From: Euryodendron excelsum
Lineage: Eukaryota > Streptophyta > Magnoliopsida > Ericales > Pentaphylacaceae
DNA length: 64,000 bases
Assembly (NCBI GenBank): GCA_033060915.1
Contig: CM065385.1
Coordinates: 19,851,001 to 19,915,000 of the forward strand
Reading direction: 5' to 3'
Shown here: one piece after another, positions 23,222-35,418 of the stretch
Layout: every line of letters begins with the position of its first letter
How positions within the stretch are numbered: the stretch's first letter is position 1
The notes under the pieces: model-generated
Told to the model about the DNA's origin: nothing
What the model saw: only the letters and a program-made list of their open reading frames with translations
The model's database searches: none
Made by a program: the position numbers and the translations under genes

Positions 23222-23835
23222 GGACTGTCTCGAGGAATAAACTGTCTCAAGAGAGGGATTGGAAAGGGGTCTTACCGCCTTCGAAAAGACGTGCCTGAAT
23301 TAAAACCGTCTCGAGGAATAAACTGTCTCGAGAGGGGGATTGGAAAGGGGACTTACCGTCTTCGAAAAGACGTGCTTGGATTGGAACCGTCTCGAGAAAT
23401 AAACTGTCTTGAGAGAGAGATTGGAAAGGGGACTTATCGTCTCTGAGAAGACGTGCTTGGATTGGAACCGTCTCGAGGAATAAACTGTCTCGAGAGAGGG
23501 ATTGGAAAGGGGTCTTATCGTCTCCGAAAAGACGTTCCTGGATTGGAACCGTCTCGAGGAATAAACTATCTCGAGAGAGGGGTTAGAAAGGGGTCTTACC
23601 GCCTTCGAAAAGACGTGCCTGATTTGGGACCGTCTTCGAGGAATAAACTGTCTCGAGATAGGGATTGGAAAGGGGTCTTACTGTCTCCGAAAAGACGTGC
23701 CTAGATTGTAACCGTCTCGAGGAATAAACTGTCTCGAGAGAGGGATTGAAAAGGGGACTTATCGTCTCTGACAAGACGTGCCTGATTTGGAATAGATTTA
23801 CCGTCTCAAGGAATCAACTGTCTCGAGAGAGGGGT
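23222..23835. repeat. 81-bp tandem array in the U3 of element B
   Basis: Seven consecutive units with CGAGGAATAA-type anchors at 23231, 23312, 23393, 23474, 23555, 23637 and 23718 (spacing 81, once 82), and a diverged eighth at about 23817. Each unit contains paired CTCGAG-type words around AATAAACTGT and ends AAGACGTGCCTG. The other LTRs have one or two diverged units here, so the array expanded in this lineage only. Confidence 0.95.
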
Positions 23836-24037
23836 TGGAGTCGGAAAGAAAAGGACAATGCCCCTAAGGGCATTTTGGTCATTTTGCCTCTATTTGGGCT
23901 TGGTGGGCCTGCGAGGCGATGGACAGATGGGATTTGGACTTAGAAAGTTGGTTTCAGTTGGAATGCGCCCATAGTGACTTGAAAAAAAGTCTGGACGGAG
24001 TGTAGAGTGCCGAGCGGTAAAAAATGGGGTGCTTACA

Positions 24038-24042
24038 GATGG
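24038..24042. repeat. Right TSD of element B
   Basis: GATGG, identical to 10193-10197. It also forms the first bases of exon 2 of A's antisense gene. Confidence 0.9.
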
Positions 24043-25708
24043 CAGACGCGATTTTGAATCGGCTGAGAGCCTGGCATGACAGCTATCCTCTGGATGAGTA
24101 GGATATCTTTTGTTAGTCCTTTGGTCAGATGGCTTCGCTCCTATCGGTACAGCTTATTCCAGGGTTCATAGAGGTAGTGATTCCCTTTTGACAGCCTAGT
24201 TGTCTCTTTTCCGCTTTGGGGAGTGCGAGCTTACTCCTACTCCTCATGAGTATGGTTTTCTCCTTAGTTTCTGAGATGATTTTGCAGACATTGTAGGACT
24301 CGTCTTCCCTGATGGTTGCAATACGGTTGTCTCTTCCCAGCTTGGACTCCGGCGTGTGGTTCTTTCGCCTACCTTTCTGCCCTAGTTTCCTTACGTTCTA
24401 ATGGAGTTCCTCTTTTCTCGCTTTGAGTTCACGACGGGTATGTGAGCTCATTCGAGAGATTGGAATACTTCTCAAGACTGGTCTGTTTCTCACATGGTTG
24501 CTCTAGCTCTACTTCTTTTGAACTTGTTTGTGTTTCTAGGAGGAGATGATTTAGTTGATTGCCGATTATGTGCACTGCTTGCCCGGATTTGTGAGGGGCA
24601 CTCCTATGCTCCCATGGTTGTGGGGGAGACCTTTGTGAGCCTTACCAGATTTCAGCAGACGGTTGACACTCATTTTTGGGGATGTGTTGCACTCTTCTAG
24701 CTTTGGGTGATCGGGCACTTATTTGTTACTCCTTTATTCCAGCATACATGGTATCCCGAGCTTGACCATATATCCTCCTTGGTGAGATCTCAGAGGGCTA
24801 TGGCGGATGAGGGGAGGTTCCCGCGGACCGCTACAGCTTGGGTTGACTACCTTTGGGGCATGAGATCGGGCACAGTCAGGTGGTATTTTGGATTGGTTGG
24901 TAAGTATTGCTTGAGAGTCTGACCTTCTGAGAGAGCCTTCGTGCCCTTGGCAGGCGTACGGGGCATTGCCCCCATTTTTTGGGATTCGAGTTCTGCGGTA
25001 GCTTGGTAGGAGTCAGGACATCCCCTACCTGGCATCTACGGTTGAGTTTACCCTTGTCTTCGAGGCTTCGATCCTGAGAGCATTGGTAGAGAGAGTTATG
25101 GATATATAGAGATCATTGCTTCCTTACGTGGACGATGACAGTCCATTCTCTGGCATGCCCCTTAAGACTGAGACCTACCATTATTAGCTCCGACGCTGCG
25201 TGTTAGGTCCCAGCAGGCTTGGGGATCTACTCCTTAAGACTCCTTTACCCCCTATAGGGTACATAGACTTCTTAACAGCTAGAATTGTTCAGGGGCAACG
25301 TCATAGGCGGCAAAATCGACGGTTGATATAAGTATTGCATGATCAGTTGAGGGCGAGAGACGCTAAGGTAGCTTCTTTAGAGATGTAGCTAGTAGTAGCC
25401 GGATTGACACACGAAAGTCTGCCCTTGAGTACTTCGGGGGGAGTAGGCGGCCACGCGGGGCCCTAGACTTTTCCACTCCCTCGGATGTGGATATTCAGTC
25501 TTTGCAAGAGACAGTGGAGTCCCTTACCTGAGAGAGGGATATGCTTCTGGCCAGATGTGCAGACTATGAGTAAGGCCAGCTTGGGTCATCGACAACTGGT
25601 ACTTCTTTGAGCGCTCCTCTTGAGGGTGGCGAGCCAGTTGATCCTTGCTTAGTCGATTCCTCTTTTGATGATGATGGGGAGCGATATATTTTTGCCCCTC
25701 GTTCCTAG
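24039..25708 (+). pseudogene. Antisense DUF7745-like cargo ORF, element A
   Basis: It starts MADA at the same acceptor/ATG as the PMD genes, then diverges at once (ILNRLRAWHDSYPLDE). The pattern LRAWHDSYPLDE, GQMASLL, then RFGECELTPTPHEYGFLLS fits my recollection of the plant DUF7745 proteins associated with retrotransposons (F-x-ELTPTLEEY). Hydrophobic MVALALLLLNLFVFLGGDD and HTWYPEL segments follow. Towards the C-terminus come coiled-coil-like LHDQLRARDAKVASLE and LQETVESL words, and the end is DDDGERYIFAPRS, stop at 25706. There are many stops and some frame changes. A GTAAGT...TTGGCAG interval at 24900-24953 could be an intron but is very short. Family assignment tentative; function unknown. 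Confidence 0.5.
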
Positions 25709-25877
25709 TTTTATTGATTCCTGCATTTATAGAGAGACAGACTACATTTTTAGTATTGTATACCTTTTTTCCATATGAACTTATAGCCTTCCATACTTTT
25801 AGTATAAAAAGCAAACTTAAGAAAATTTGAATGAAAGCCGCAATTCAATGGAAAATTACTCCTTTTGATTTGATACT
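25709..25877. other. Spacer of element A, left piece (with the TSD of C)
   Basis: A non-coding stretch after the antisense ORF, cut by element C. It continues at 45174. The last five bases (25873-25877, ATACT) are C's left TSD. Confidence 0.7.
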
Positions 25878-28800
25878 TGTCGTGCCCAGATTTTTCACCC
25901 TCGAGGAATACACATATAAGCGGAAAAAATATTGTACTCTCTCGTTAGAACTCATCCTCCTAGAAGAACGAGTGTGACTAGGTTTGAATTCAAAATTGAT
26001 TTGAATAAAGGACTTTTGAAAAACAATTCGGAGTCGCCACCTAACTTAATTATGGTGAGTTAGATCACCTAAAAATTAAGCACAATCCGAAGACTACACT
26101 TAGCGTTTTTGAAAAAGGTTTTTGAAAATACTTCCTCAACAGAGAGTTTTTAAGAAAATAGGTTGTTTGCCAACCTTTGAAAAACTTTTAAGCCCTTTTT
26201 TGAAAATAAACTCTATTTTTGGTCTTTTGAAAACAGTGATCCTAGGTTCAGAGGTTGGTTACGTGTAGGGAAGACGCACTAAGCCATCACCCGACCCCGC
26301 CCTTGCAGTACTTACATGTTTATTCACCCTAGATTCACCTAATAAAGCCTACAATTAACAAATGTTAAATTCTATCCACTTTGAAAAGAATTTTTAGAAA
26401 GAAATTAACATGATGCATGATATGCAAGTGCAAGAAAAAGAGAGTTGGAAAATAGATTTGAAATAGATTTGAAAAGACTTGATTTGATTGTAGAAAAGAG
26501 ATTTGAAAATATATATATTTGATTTTGAAAGAAAGTTTTAGAAATTGGAAATAGATATTTGAAAATAGATCATGGAATTGGAGATTTGAAAAAGGTTGTG
26601 GAATTGAAAATTTGAAAAAAGGTTGTGACCGCACTCATGAGGGTTGCCTACGTATCCTTTTTAAGGAATTAGGTCAGTCGTAGTTCGGACAAGAGTCCGA
26701 TAGAAAATAGAAGGTTTTAATTTGAAAGAGATATTTTGAATGGAAAAAGGAGTTTGATTTGAACTTAGAATAGAAGATTAGAAATTGGAATGTGGAATTA
26801 GAAAGATTGGACTTGTTTTGGAAAGCTTGAGGTTTAGGAAACCTAGACTTAGGAAAGATGAAACTTAGGAAAGACTCGAGGTTTAAGAAAGATTTGATTT
26901 GACTTGGAAGGGTTTTAGAAAAGATTTGACCTAAATGTTGGACTTAGAAGATTAAGAAAGATTGGATTTAGGAAAGGTTCGAATTAGGAAAGTTTTAAAA
27001 TAGGAAAGTTTCGTTTTAGGAAAGTTTTCGAACTAATAAAGTTTTGATTTAGGAAAGTTTTGAAATAAGAAAGGTATCAAAAGTTTCGATTTAGGAAAGT
27101 TTTTTATTTAGGAGAGTTTTTGATATAAAAAAGGTTTCATTTTAGGAAAAAGGAATGTTTTTGAAATAGGGAACTTTTGAAAGTAAGAAAGTTTTGAGTT
27201 TAGAAAGTTTTAGATTTGGAAAGATTCAAAGTTTAGGAAAGTTTAGAATTTAGGAAGTTTAAGATTTGGAAAGGTCGGGATTAGGAAAGATTTGAACTAG
27301 GAAAGATTTGCGTTTGAAAGGATTGAGATTCCTATTTCCTAAAACAGAGGATTGGATTTTGTTTCTAAAAGAGGTGTTTTGATTTTGTTTTAAAAAACGG
27401 AGGATTGGATGTAGTTTCCTAAATGGGAGATTGGATTTGGTTTCTTAAAAGGAAGATTGGATTTGGCATGGATTTGAAAGGATGATGCTTTATAAACCCT
27501 AGATTTTGAAGACTATAGTTTTAACGTAAACAAGAGATTTTTAGAAACCTAGGATTTAGATGTAAAGAAGGAGGTTTTGAAAACCTAGGTTTTTAGGCAA
27601 GAGTGGAAATCATGTTTTGAGAAAGGAAATTAGGGTTTCCTAATCATTGGCTCTAGGGTTTAACTTAAGCTCTAAGAAAAGAGATTTTGGAAAAAAAGAT
27701 TTTTGGAAGGAAATCTTAGGAAGGAGTTTTTGGAAAGTGAATTTGAAAGAGAATGTTTTTGGAAAGGGATTTTTGGAAACAATTTTTCTAGGTAGGCATT
27801 TAAGTAGTGTTTCTAGAAAGTAAATTTGAAGAAGGCGTTTTGGAAAGGAGTTTTCAGGAAAGTGAGTTTTGTGAAGGGAAGTTTTCGAAAACAATTTTAG
27901 AAAGGAATTTTGAGATCGAGATTTGAAGAGAATTTTTAGAAAGTGTATTGGAAAAGAGAACTTTTAGAAAGTATATAAAATATCTCACTTTCCTAAAGCG
28001 ATTCTAACCATAAGAAGGCTAGAACCACTCTAAGATAGTGGTTTTGAAAACAACAAAGATTTGAAAATATGGACCATATTGGTCACTTTAAATGTAACAC
28101 TTTCCTAGAGCAACCCTAGCCATGGAAAGGCTAGAATCACCTTAGGATTGTGATTTTGAAAACAAGTTTGGAAAAAGAAGATTTTGATGCAAGTTTGAAA
28201 ACGATGTTAATGCAAGTTTTCAAAATGAGTTTGAAAATGAATTTTGGAAGAATACAAGATCATGACATGCACATTGCAAGTTGGGGTCGTGAACATACAA
28301 AGTTAAAGGCTTCACCACATAATCAAGGGGGCCGAACCCACGTGGTCTCCGGTTAGACTAAAAGAAAGCCCCCGACACGGTGTCTAATCCTACACATGGA
28401 CCGGGGAGTCTCTTGTTTCAAGCATGCAAGAAATTGGGGGGGGGGGGGGGAAGAAGATGGGGGATTGAAATAGAAGAAAACCTAAATGGGTTTGGAAAGG
28501 GAAGAGAGAGGGGGAAGATGCATAAACTTAAATAGAGAGCCTACTTTGTATCTTCTTTATTTTGCTTTGCTTTACGCGTTATGTTTCTCTTGCTTTGCTT
28601 CGGTTTTCACTTCAGTCTTCGTCTTGATCTTCAGGAACTTGTCTGTGAAAGCTTCGAGTTGCAGCACTTCAAGTCTTCAATGGAGGCTTTGGAGGCTAGT
28701 GTATGAGTGTATATGAGTATATGTGAGTATATGAGAGCTAAGGTTTGGAGAACCTAAAGAAAACTAGGGTTTGGGGAGGCTATTTGCTCTGTATATCGAA

Positions 28801-30445
28801 GAGTAGGGTTTTTAGACTGAGTTTGCAGACCCCTTTCACGTTAGTAGAGGCTCTATATTTATAGAGAGTGGAATGACCTGGCGCCTATTGTAGTGGCGCT
28901 AGGCAAAAAATCCTTCTAGCGCCACTAGGAGTGGCGCCAGGTCAAATTTTGGCTTGGCACCATTACTAGTGGCACAAGCCAGTTAGGAAAGTTTTTATAT
29001 TGGCAAGCAATGTATGTTTAGAAGATTTGGGCGCCTGTACTAGTGACTACCATGCAATTTTTAGCTTAGCTTCACTAAGAGTGGCTCTAGAAGCTCTGGG
29101 AATAATTTGAAGAGGCCGGGAATGACCCGGAAGGCCGAAAAGGAATAGGAATCCCTAGAATAGAGTCCCGGAGGTATTAGACTTAAAAAATGATGACAGG
29201 ATGTGTTTGGAGGGTCGATCGGAACATTAGGGCCAAAACGGTTAACTAGATCAGAAAACTACCGGGATGGACTCGGAATGTCCCGGAAGAAGACTTGAAG
29301 TTTGGAAACATTACTTAGAATGTCCTAGGAGGTTACCAGTTTGTTACCCAAAGCCGGTGTGGCTAGAAGAGGCGACCGGCCCACCAGGGGCAAAACGGTC
29401 ATTTTGTAGTGGGTTTGCCGTAATTGACTTAGAATGATTCGGAGAGATAAAGAAAGGTCGAGAATACTATAAGAAGCATTCTCGGGAGGTTACCGGTTTG
29501 ATACCCAAAGCCGGTGTAGTTCTTCGGGTGTTCGGATGCCTAGGGGCAAAATGGTCATCTTTACTGGAAAGTCTCGGAATTGGCCCGAAATTGACTAGAA
29601 GGCACCTAATCATGCCGGATTGCCTTTAAAACAATCTTGAAAAGGTGGACTTACCGTTCTAAGGACTTAGGTACTTTCTCGAGAAATGTGTCAAAAATGG
29701 CCCTAGGGGCAGTTTAGTAATTTTTCACCGAAGTGGGCTAGCATGCATCGATGTTGATCTGGGTTTTGAGTATTTCTGTCACTCTGATGGCGGTCCCATG
29801 ATATAGGGGTTTGTTGGCAATTCCCTATATCGACATATTTGTGAGTGTCTCCGCCACTCTGACGGTTGCGATGTTTACAAGTACTTCCGCTACTCTGACA
29901 ATTCGCGATCATTCCCGAGACTGTCTGATCTCGGAAAGCTGCTAAATGGACTTAGTGCCTAAGGAATCAACTTTCTCAAAAGGCATGCCAAAACGGACAT
30001 TTCTGCATTGGCGGGCTAGCAGGTGCCAAAGGTGGACCGTTTTACCATCTCAGGGACTTGGGGTCTCGTCCTAGTCGACGGGTTTGAAGGGACTTACCGT
30101 TTTGAAGGGTTCACTTGGAAATGTGCCGGATTGGAGGGTCTTACCACCTTGAGGAATCAACTTTCTCGAAAGGTGTGCCGGATTTAATTGGAATTGGAAT
30201 GGGAAATAGAATTGGAAAGGGGACTTATTGTCATCGGAAAGACGTGTCTATTGGAATTGGACCGAACAATGCCCCCAAGGGAATTTTGGTCATTTTACCT
30301 CTATTTGGGCCCTACGGGCAGCGAAGCGTTGGATTGACTAGATTAGGATTGAAAATTGAGCTGACTCAGAATATGTCCATATTAACTTGAATACAAGTCT
30401 GGATGGATTGGAGACTACCAAACAGACAAAAATGGGGTGCTTACA
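25878..30445 (-). repeat. Element C 3' LTR
   Basis: 4568 bp; the plus strand starts TGTCGTGCCC and ends GGGGTGCTTACA, with a PPT next to it. Same subregion order as the other LTRs, with the purine-rich tract at about 26400-27960 and a G15 run at 28436-28450. Confidence 0.9.
28853..28864 (-). promoter_or_regulatory. Probable LTR TATA box (element C 3' LTR)
   Basis: The minus strand reads CTATAAATATAG, with conserved context GAGCCTC downstream and a GGCGCC palindrome (about 28917-28940) upstream on that strand. Confidence 0.5.
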
Positions 30446-30465
30446 GCTGCCCCTCTTTTTTTGTC
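30446..30465 (-). other. Polypurine tract of element C
   Basis: The minus strand reads AAAAAAAGAGGGGCAGC immediately before the LTR start TGTAAGC. Confidence 0.85.
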
Positions 30466-30906
30466 TTTGCTTGTCAAAGACAGAAAACGATAGAGTAAGA
30501 GTCCTATGTTGACCGTGAGGCGGTCGGAGGAATGGAATTTGGAAATTTTTCGAAAACGGGAGTTTGGAAACTGATATTGGGCCCAAAAGGCCTTTAAAAT
30601 CGAGTTTTGGCAGGAAAAAGGGCAAAGCTGCCGGAATTAACAATTGGCGCCACTAGCAGTGGCACCTTTGGAAGAAATGCCTTGGCCCCACTACTAGTGG
30701 CACTAGGCCTGGGATCAAAACCAGCATTTGCTGGTTCGACACTAATGCGAGTATTGAAAGTTTTTCGCAAAACCAAGAGGCATTGCTAGAAAACCAACTT
30801 GGACATTGAAGGAGTGCTTCTTAAGGACCACAGGAGATTACCAGAAGTGAATGCCGTCGCCAGAAAAGTCATCGGAAGAGAAGTTTTCGCTAGAGAACTC
30901 TAAGAG

Positions 30907-31987
30907 GTGAGTTTTTGAGCTTATGTTAATTTTGACGTGTAGAATTTCGTTTGAACCATGTGAGTAGTGGAAATTCATATGTTGATATGCTTTGAACACT
31001 GTGGTGAAGTTATTTTTTTATTTCGATGCTTGTTTGATTGAATTTGAGTGATTTTATGTGATTTTGTGACGGAGATTTCGGCAGGAATTGGGGGTTTGTT
31101 CCTACAGGCTTGGGTGTTAAGTTTTTTAGCTAGATTTTTATACTGTGTGCCTTAAAAAAATCTATTCAAAAGTCGTGTGAAGTTTTGTGGTTTTTTAAAA
31201 ACTTTTTAAATTTTTTATTTTTTAAAAAATAGAAAAATACTTAGAAAATTAAGAAAATTTAAGAATTTGATGAAATTTTAGAGTTTAAAATTTAGAAAAA
31301 TTTGAGAATATTTTAGAAAACATTTGAAATGATTTTGAGGAATTTTAAGACATCTTTGAAAACTGTTAACTTATCGAAAAAGAAAACATGTGTTTTGAAA
31401 AATTAAAAAATTTGAAAATTATGTGCGGGTGTTGATGTTGTGTGATTATGACGTTGTGAAGTGTACGGTTTATATTTTGTGTTGATGTGGTAGGTATTGT
31501 AGGGACCTTTTTTCAAGCGAAACTTTGTCGAAATTTTTAGAAATTCGGAAAAGAGTTGGAAAAGGTTTTGAATAAGATCTTTTTGAACGAAAAAGACAAA
31601 AAACCCTAGAAATTTTTAGAAAACTTTTTTTAACTCGAAGTTGACAAATCAAAATGTGTAGAAAATTCATTTTGACGTGCAAGATTAAAATCAAAATATG
31701 TAAGAAATTCATTTTGACTTGAAACTTGACATTTTAAATCAAAATGTGTAGAAAATTCATTTTGACTTGGAATTTTAAAATCAAAATGTGTAAGAAATTC
31801 ATTTTGATTTAGAATTGGATTTAGAAATCAAAATGTATAGGAAATTCATTTTGACTTAGAATTGGAAATTTTTTTTTATGTTATTTCATTATTTTTTGTT
31901 TGTTTTGATTATTTATTTATTTTTTATTATTATATTTATCTGCATATACCGTATATTAACACTTTTTACATTGGCTTACCTTTTTAG
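30907..31987 (+). other. Intron 1 of element C's antisense PMD gene
   Basis: Donor TAAGAG/GTGAGT, acceptor CTTTTTAG/GATGG; 1081 nt, AT-rich. Near its end it has repeated AAATTCATTTTGACTT phrases (five or so between 31620 and 31865), also seen in A's intron. Confidence 0.75.
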
Positions 31988-31988
31988 G

Positions 31989-33424
31989 ATGGCAGATGCG
32001 GGTGATGATGGTTCTGAGAGGAGACGCCGCTCTGGGAAGGCGGCCCGTACAGATTCCACCAGTGGTTCTAGTTGATTTAGAGGTAGCCGACGATCTACTG
32101 GACAAGAATTGTCTAGTTAGAGTGGAAGGAGGAGTAGGCCACCTGTCGACCCCTTTCCTTCGGTTGAGTAGGCCTTTGCGGAGGAGATTGGTGTTAAGGA
32201 GGAGGTACCGGGTCTTGGGGATCAAGTGATTGGTTATGGGAGAGCCTCCTCTAAACATAGACACATAGATGCTGATTTGGGTGACTTGCAGATACCGAAT
32301 ATCCCACCGCTCGGGGATCTTGCTTATCACCCTAGTATATATTCTATATAGAATTTGCCCCCTCCGCGAGTACTCACAGCTTTTAGAGGAGCTGTTCATC
32401 AGGTCTTCGTGACCATGCAACGGGTTGCTCCATGATATCGTGTTTTCTTGGCTGAGATCGGGTTTGGAGCTTTCATGGGATTACAGACTATCCGCTTGAA
32501 TATACATCTTGTGCTGGCACTGATTGAAAGGTGGTTTGGAGAGACGGGGACCTTCCATTTTGTTGGCTTTGAGTTGGGTCCTACCCCCTTAGACTAGGCT
32601 ATCACCACGGGCCTTTCCTTCGTTGGTTGAGGATGACCTTTATCCTCGTGCTTTGAGGTGGGCTCGTGATCGGGTAGCTCAGCGATTGGAGATTACAGAC
32701 TTCGTGATGTTACAGGAGAACTTGGAGCTCATTGAGGCAAGGGACGTGACTTGGCGGCCCTTCATTGGATCAGTTCATTATGAGACGGTTCAATACTTGG
32801 TCTTGTTGTCCATGTCGAGGGCTACTTTTCTCAGCAACAATGCTTGGGAGTCCTATCTAGGAGAGCGACACTGGCGGCAATTTCATGAGAAGTTCCGATC
32901 AGTAGAAGCTCCGCCGGAGTATATGTTTGGAGCTTTGGTGGCGGGAGTACCTATCCCCTATTAAGAGCGCCAGCCGAGTGTCGAGTTCTTGCTTCTTCCG
33001 AATACGGACTACGCTACACACTTCGGGGCTCATTCTGTTAGTGCCTTCACTTGGTTTGAGGTAGTAGTTAGCGGATACACTGTGGGCCAGGAGGTGATTG
33101 ACTTGTGGCGCCATGCCGGGGGATACGTGCCCCAGGCTGAGTTTGCTACTGTGAGGGACCAGAGGGATCGATACCAGACGGAGTGAGATCAATATCAAGT
33201 AGAGGTGGCTTCCTTGATAGCTCGGTTAGCCCAGATGGGAGGTGGCGGGGTACGTCGTCTTTTCCTTTCTTCTTTTTGCTTTGCTGTTGTTTAGTTATTC
33301 TTTCATGTGGTTGATTTCGATTTTATCTTCTTTGCAGGATGCTGGTGCTTCGAGTAGCTATTCGCCTCCTCCGGATTCAGGTTTCGGGGACTTCGATCCT
33401 GAGGACATTGATTTTGACCTTTGA
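31989..33424 (+). pseudogene. Antisense PMD-like protein, element C
   Basis: Homologous to the PMD ORF of B from the first codon (MADAGDDGSERRRRS) to the last (acidic tail ending EDIDFDL, stop at 33422). Compared with B about 0.4 kb is deleted near 32620 (junction at a GTTG-type microhomology), which removes the middle of the domain and shifts frame. The second intron is 33250-33337 (GTACGT...TTTGCAG), 88 nt as in B, and the last exon is 87 nt as in B. Several in-frame stops, including TGA at codon 29 as in B. Part of the region after the deletion is better preserved than in B (TWRPFIGSVHYETVQYL; ERHWRQFHEK). Confidence 0.75.
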
Positions 33425-35418
33425 CAGATACCCCTTACCATAGACCCTGATCTTCCTTTGCCCCTATTCTTAGGATGTATTTATGTTAGACAGTTTTATT
33501 TTGTAAATCTTATACAAAGATGGATGTTTATCGTAGTTAGATGTATGGACATGCAAAGACATTTATGATTTTCACAGCTAAGTATGTGATTAAATGCATG
33601 GATATAGATGATGATGGTGTATATTTATCATATGAGATAATATTGTATTGGTGATTTCTGTTTCTACAGGGAGTTATGTCCTATGTATGCAAAGCTTATG
33701 CCAAATTTTTTTTTTCTTTTTTTTTTAATTTTTATTTTATTTTATAGAATGTATGCACATATTAGGAATATATTAGCTAACAGAATGACAAGGGGTGATG
33801 TCGAACTTGTTATCTTCAGAATGGTAACTCCTTCCTTTTTGAGGGGACTGATCGCTCCTTTGGCTCAATCTTACCTTGACTGGATGATAGCATTTCGTAC
33901 CTTTCTCACCCTTTTGACCACCTCCGACTCTCTGGCTCGGGGTTAGTGTATAGGGTTCTTGGGCTGAAATTCTCAACTCTCGGGGCTTCAACAACAGCTT
34001 ACCTGACCCTTATTGGAGCAATAAGTGGCCAATCCTTCAATCTGAGGAGACTTTTCTTTAGGACCGTAATGTAGGCTAGGTTATAGGGTTTTTGAAACAA
34101 CGGGGTACGCAGGCTCAAATTCAATGTTATTTTTTGCAAGGTGTAGATCCATACCATCCTTGACTATTTTTCTTCCAGTAGGGTTAGCATCCTTACTTGG
34201 CTTCGGCAGCGTGTCTAGCTCATTTAGATCAAGCAATCCATTTTCAATCAGAGTGGACTATAGTAGGGTTGTAATGTGGGTTATGGTTTTGGGGTTTTGC
34301 AAGAAAGGGTAAAGGCTTGAATTTTGTTTCTACTAGGCTTCTTTGTAATCTAGGATCACCTTTAATTTCCTCCTTGCCCTTACTATGTACTTCTCAGGGT
34401 GACAATGATTCTTTTCTTTCGACCTTTCTATATGCTTTTTGGGATTGACGTGACTCACTTCTCTTTCGGCCTTCCTACCATGCTTTTCAAGATGGCACAA
34501 TCATGGTTTTCTTCAGGCCCTCCCTCCCCCCCCCCCCCCCCCCTTTTTTTGCCCCTTGGCAATTTTTTCGTTGCTTCTTTTTTTTTTCCTTTTTATCTCT
34601 TTTCTTTCCTTTTATGAAATAAACAATACTACAACCCTTTTTCCCTTAGACCTTTTTCTTAGCAGTTCAATCTAACCCAATATGGGCAGTGATCCCTAGG
34701 TTGGGGTTTTTTCGAAAACGATAAATGTTTCAACGAGTTTGGCAAGGGGTTGCTTCTAACTGTATGGGCAATGAAATGAAAGCCTCTCTTCACTTTGAAC
34801 TAGATTGCTTAATCTATATAGCTTTTGATACTATCCTAGCACGATAGAGGTGGATACTATTTCTAGAGTTTTCAACTATTGTTTGCCCTAGTGTGGGGAG
34901 GACAGTCTTAGATTGGGGTTGACAAAGAAAACTTCGTTTGATGCGGGCACTAGGGCCTAAGCAAAAGGAATATAAAGACTTTTTCTTTTACATAGGGAAA
35001 TGAAAGGTGGCTCCTCTTCATCTTGATAGTCTAGCCACACATCGCTTAGCTTTGGCGTCTTATAAGTGTTGCCTCTGGGTAGTTTCCTCCCTCCTCCTTG
35101 CCCTCTCTTGCTCTTTGGAAAGCTGATCATTTGGCGAGTGGTTAACTCATGCTATCATCCCTTCAAGTCGGATCATTCCATAAGATAAATCATGCCCCTT
35201 GCGTAGAAAGTAGTTACCATTCACAAGAGAAAAGAAGATAACAGCAATGAATAAAAAGACTTAATCATTTCATTATACTAGTGGAAAGCATATAGTTCTG
35301 TTTAAAGAAAAAAGAAAAAGAAGTGCAGATATATTAATTTAAGAACAAAAGTATAAAGGGATAGAAAGAGGGTAGGTGAAAACACCCCTCTCTTGTACGC
35401 TTTTGAAGGAAACCCATT
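33425..35418. other. Spacer between convergent PMD and gag-like ORFs, element C
   Basis: A ~2 kb non-coding stretch homologous to 13317-15279 in B. It contains a C18 run (34526-34543) where B has a TA repeat nearby. No ORF supported. Confidence 0.6.

Larger units (their letters stand above)
10198..24037 (-). mobile_element. Element B, gag-bearing, pol-less Tat-lineage element with antisense PMD gene
   Basis: Bounded by the exact TSD GATGG. In minus-strand order it has a 5' LTR (18844-24037), tRNA-Arg PBS, leader, full-length gag (17286-15280), a spacer, an antisense PMD gene (11471-13316 on plus), an antisense intron and leader exon, and a 3' LTR reduced to about 206 bp (10198-10403). No protease, RT, RNase H or integrase is present, so it could move only with proteins from elsewhere. 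13,840 bp as it stands. Confidence 0.85.
18844..24037 (-). repeat. Element B 5' LTR
   Basis: 5194 bp, the longest LTR in the window. The plus strand starts TGTCGCGCCC and ends GGGGTGCTTACA. The extra length comes from tandem duplications in its U3: 81-bp units (23222-23835), a 157-bp duplication (about 22656-22969) and a 38-bp duplication (22215-22290). The degenerate GGAAAGTTT tract is at about 19400-21190. Confidence 0.9.

Noticed and set aside
23222..23835. CRISPR-like array
   Set aside because: Whole 81-bp units are tandemly repeated with no unique spacers, in plant retrotransposon DNA.
4017..24037. A single element with LTRs at 4017-8745 and 18844-24037
   Set aside because: The flanking 5-mers do not match, and the two LTRs are less alike than 4017-8745 is to 53057-57671. 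The GATGG pair at 10193/24038 shows that 18844-24037 belongs to B.
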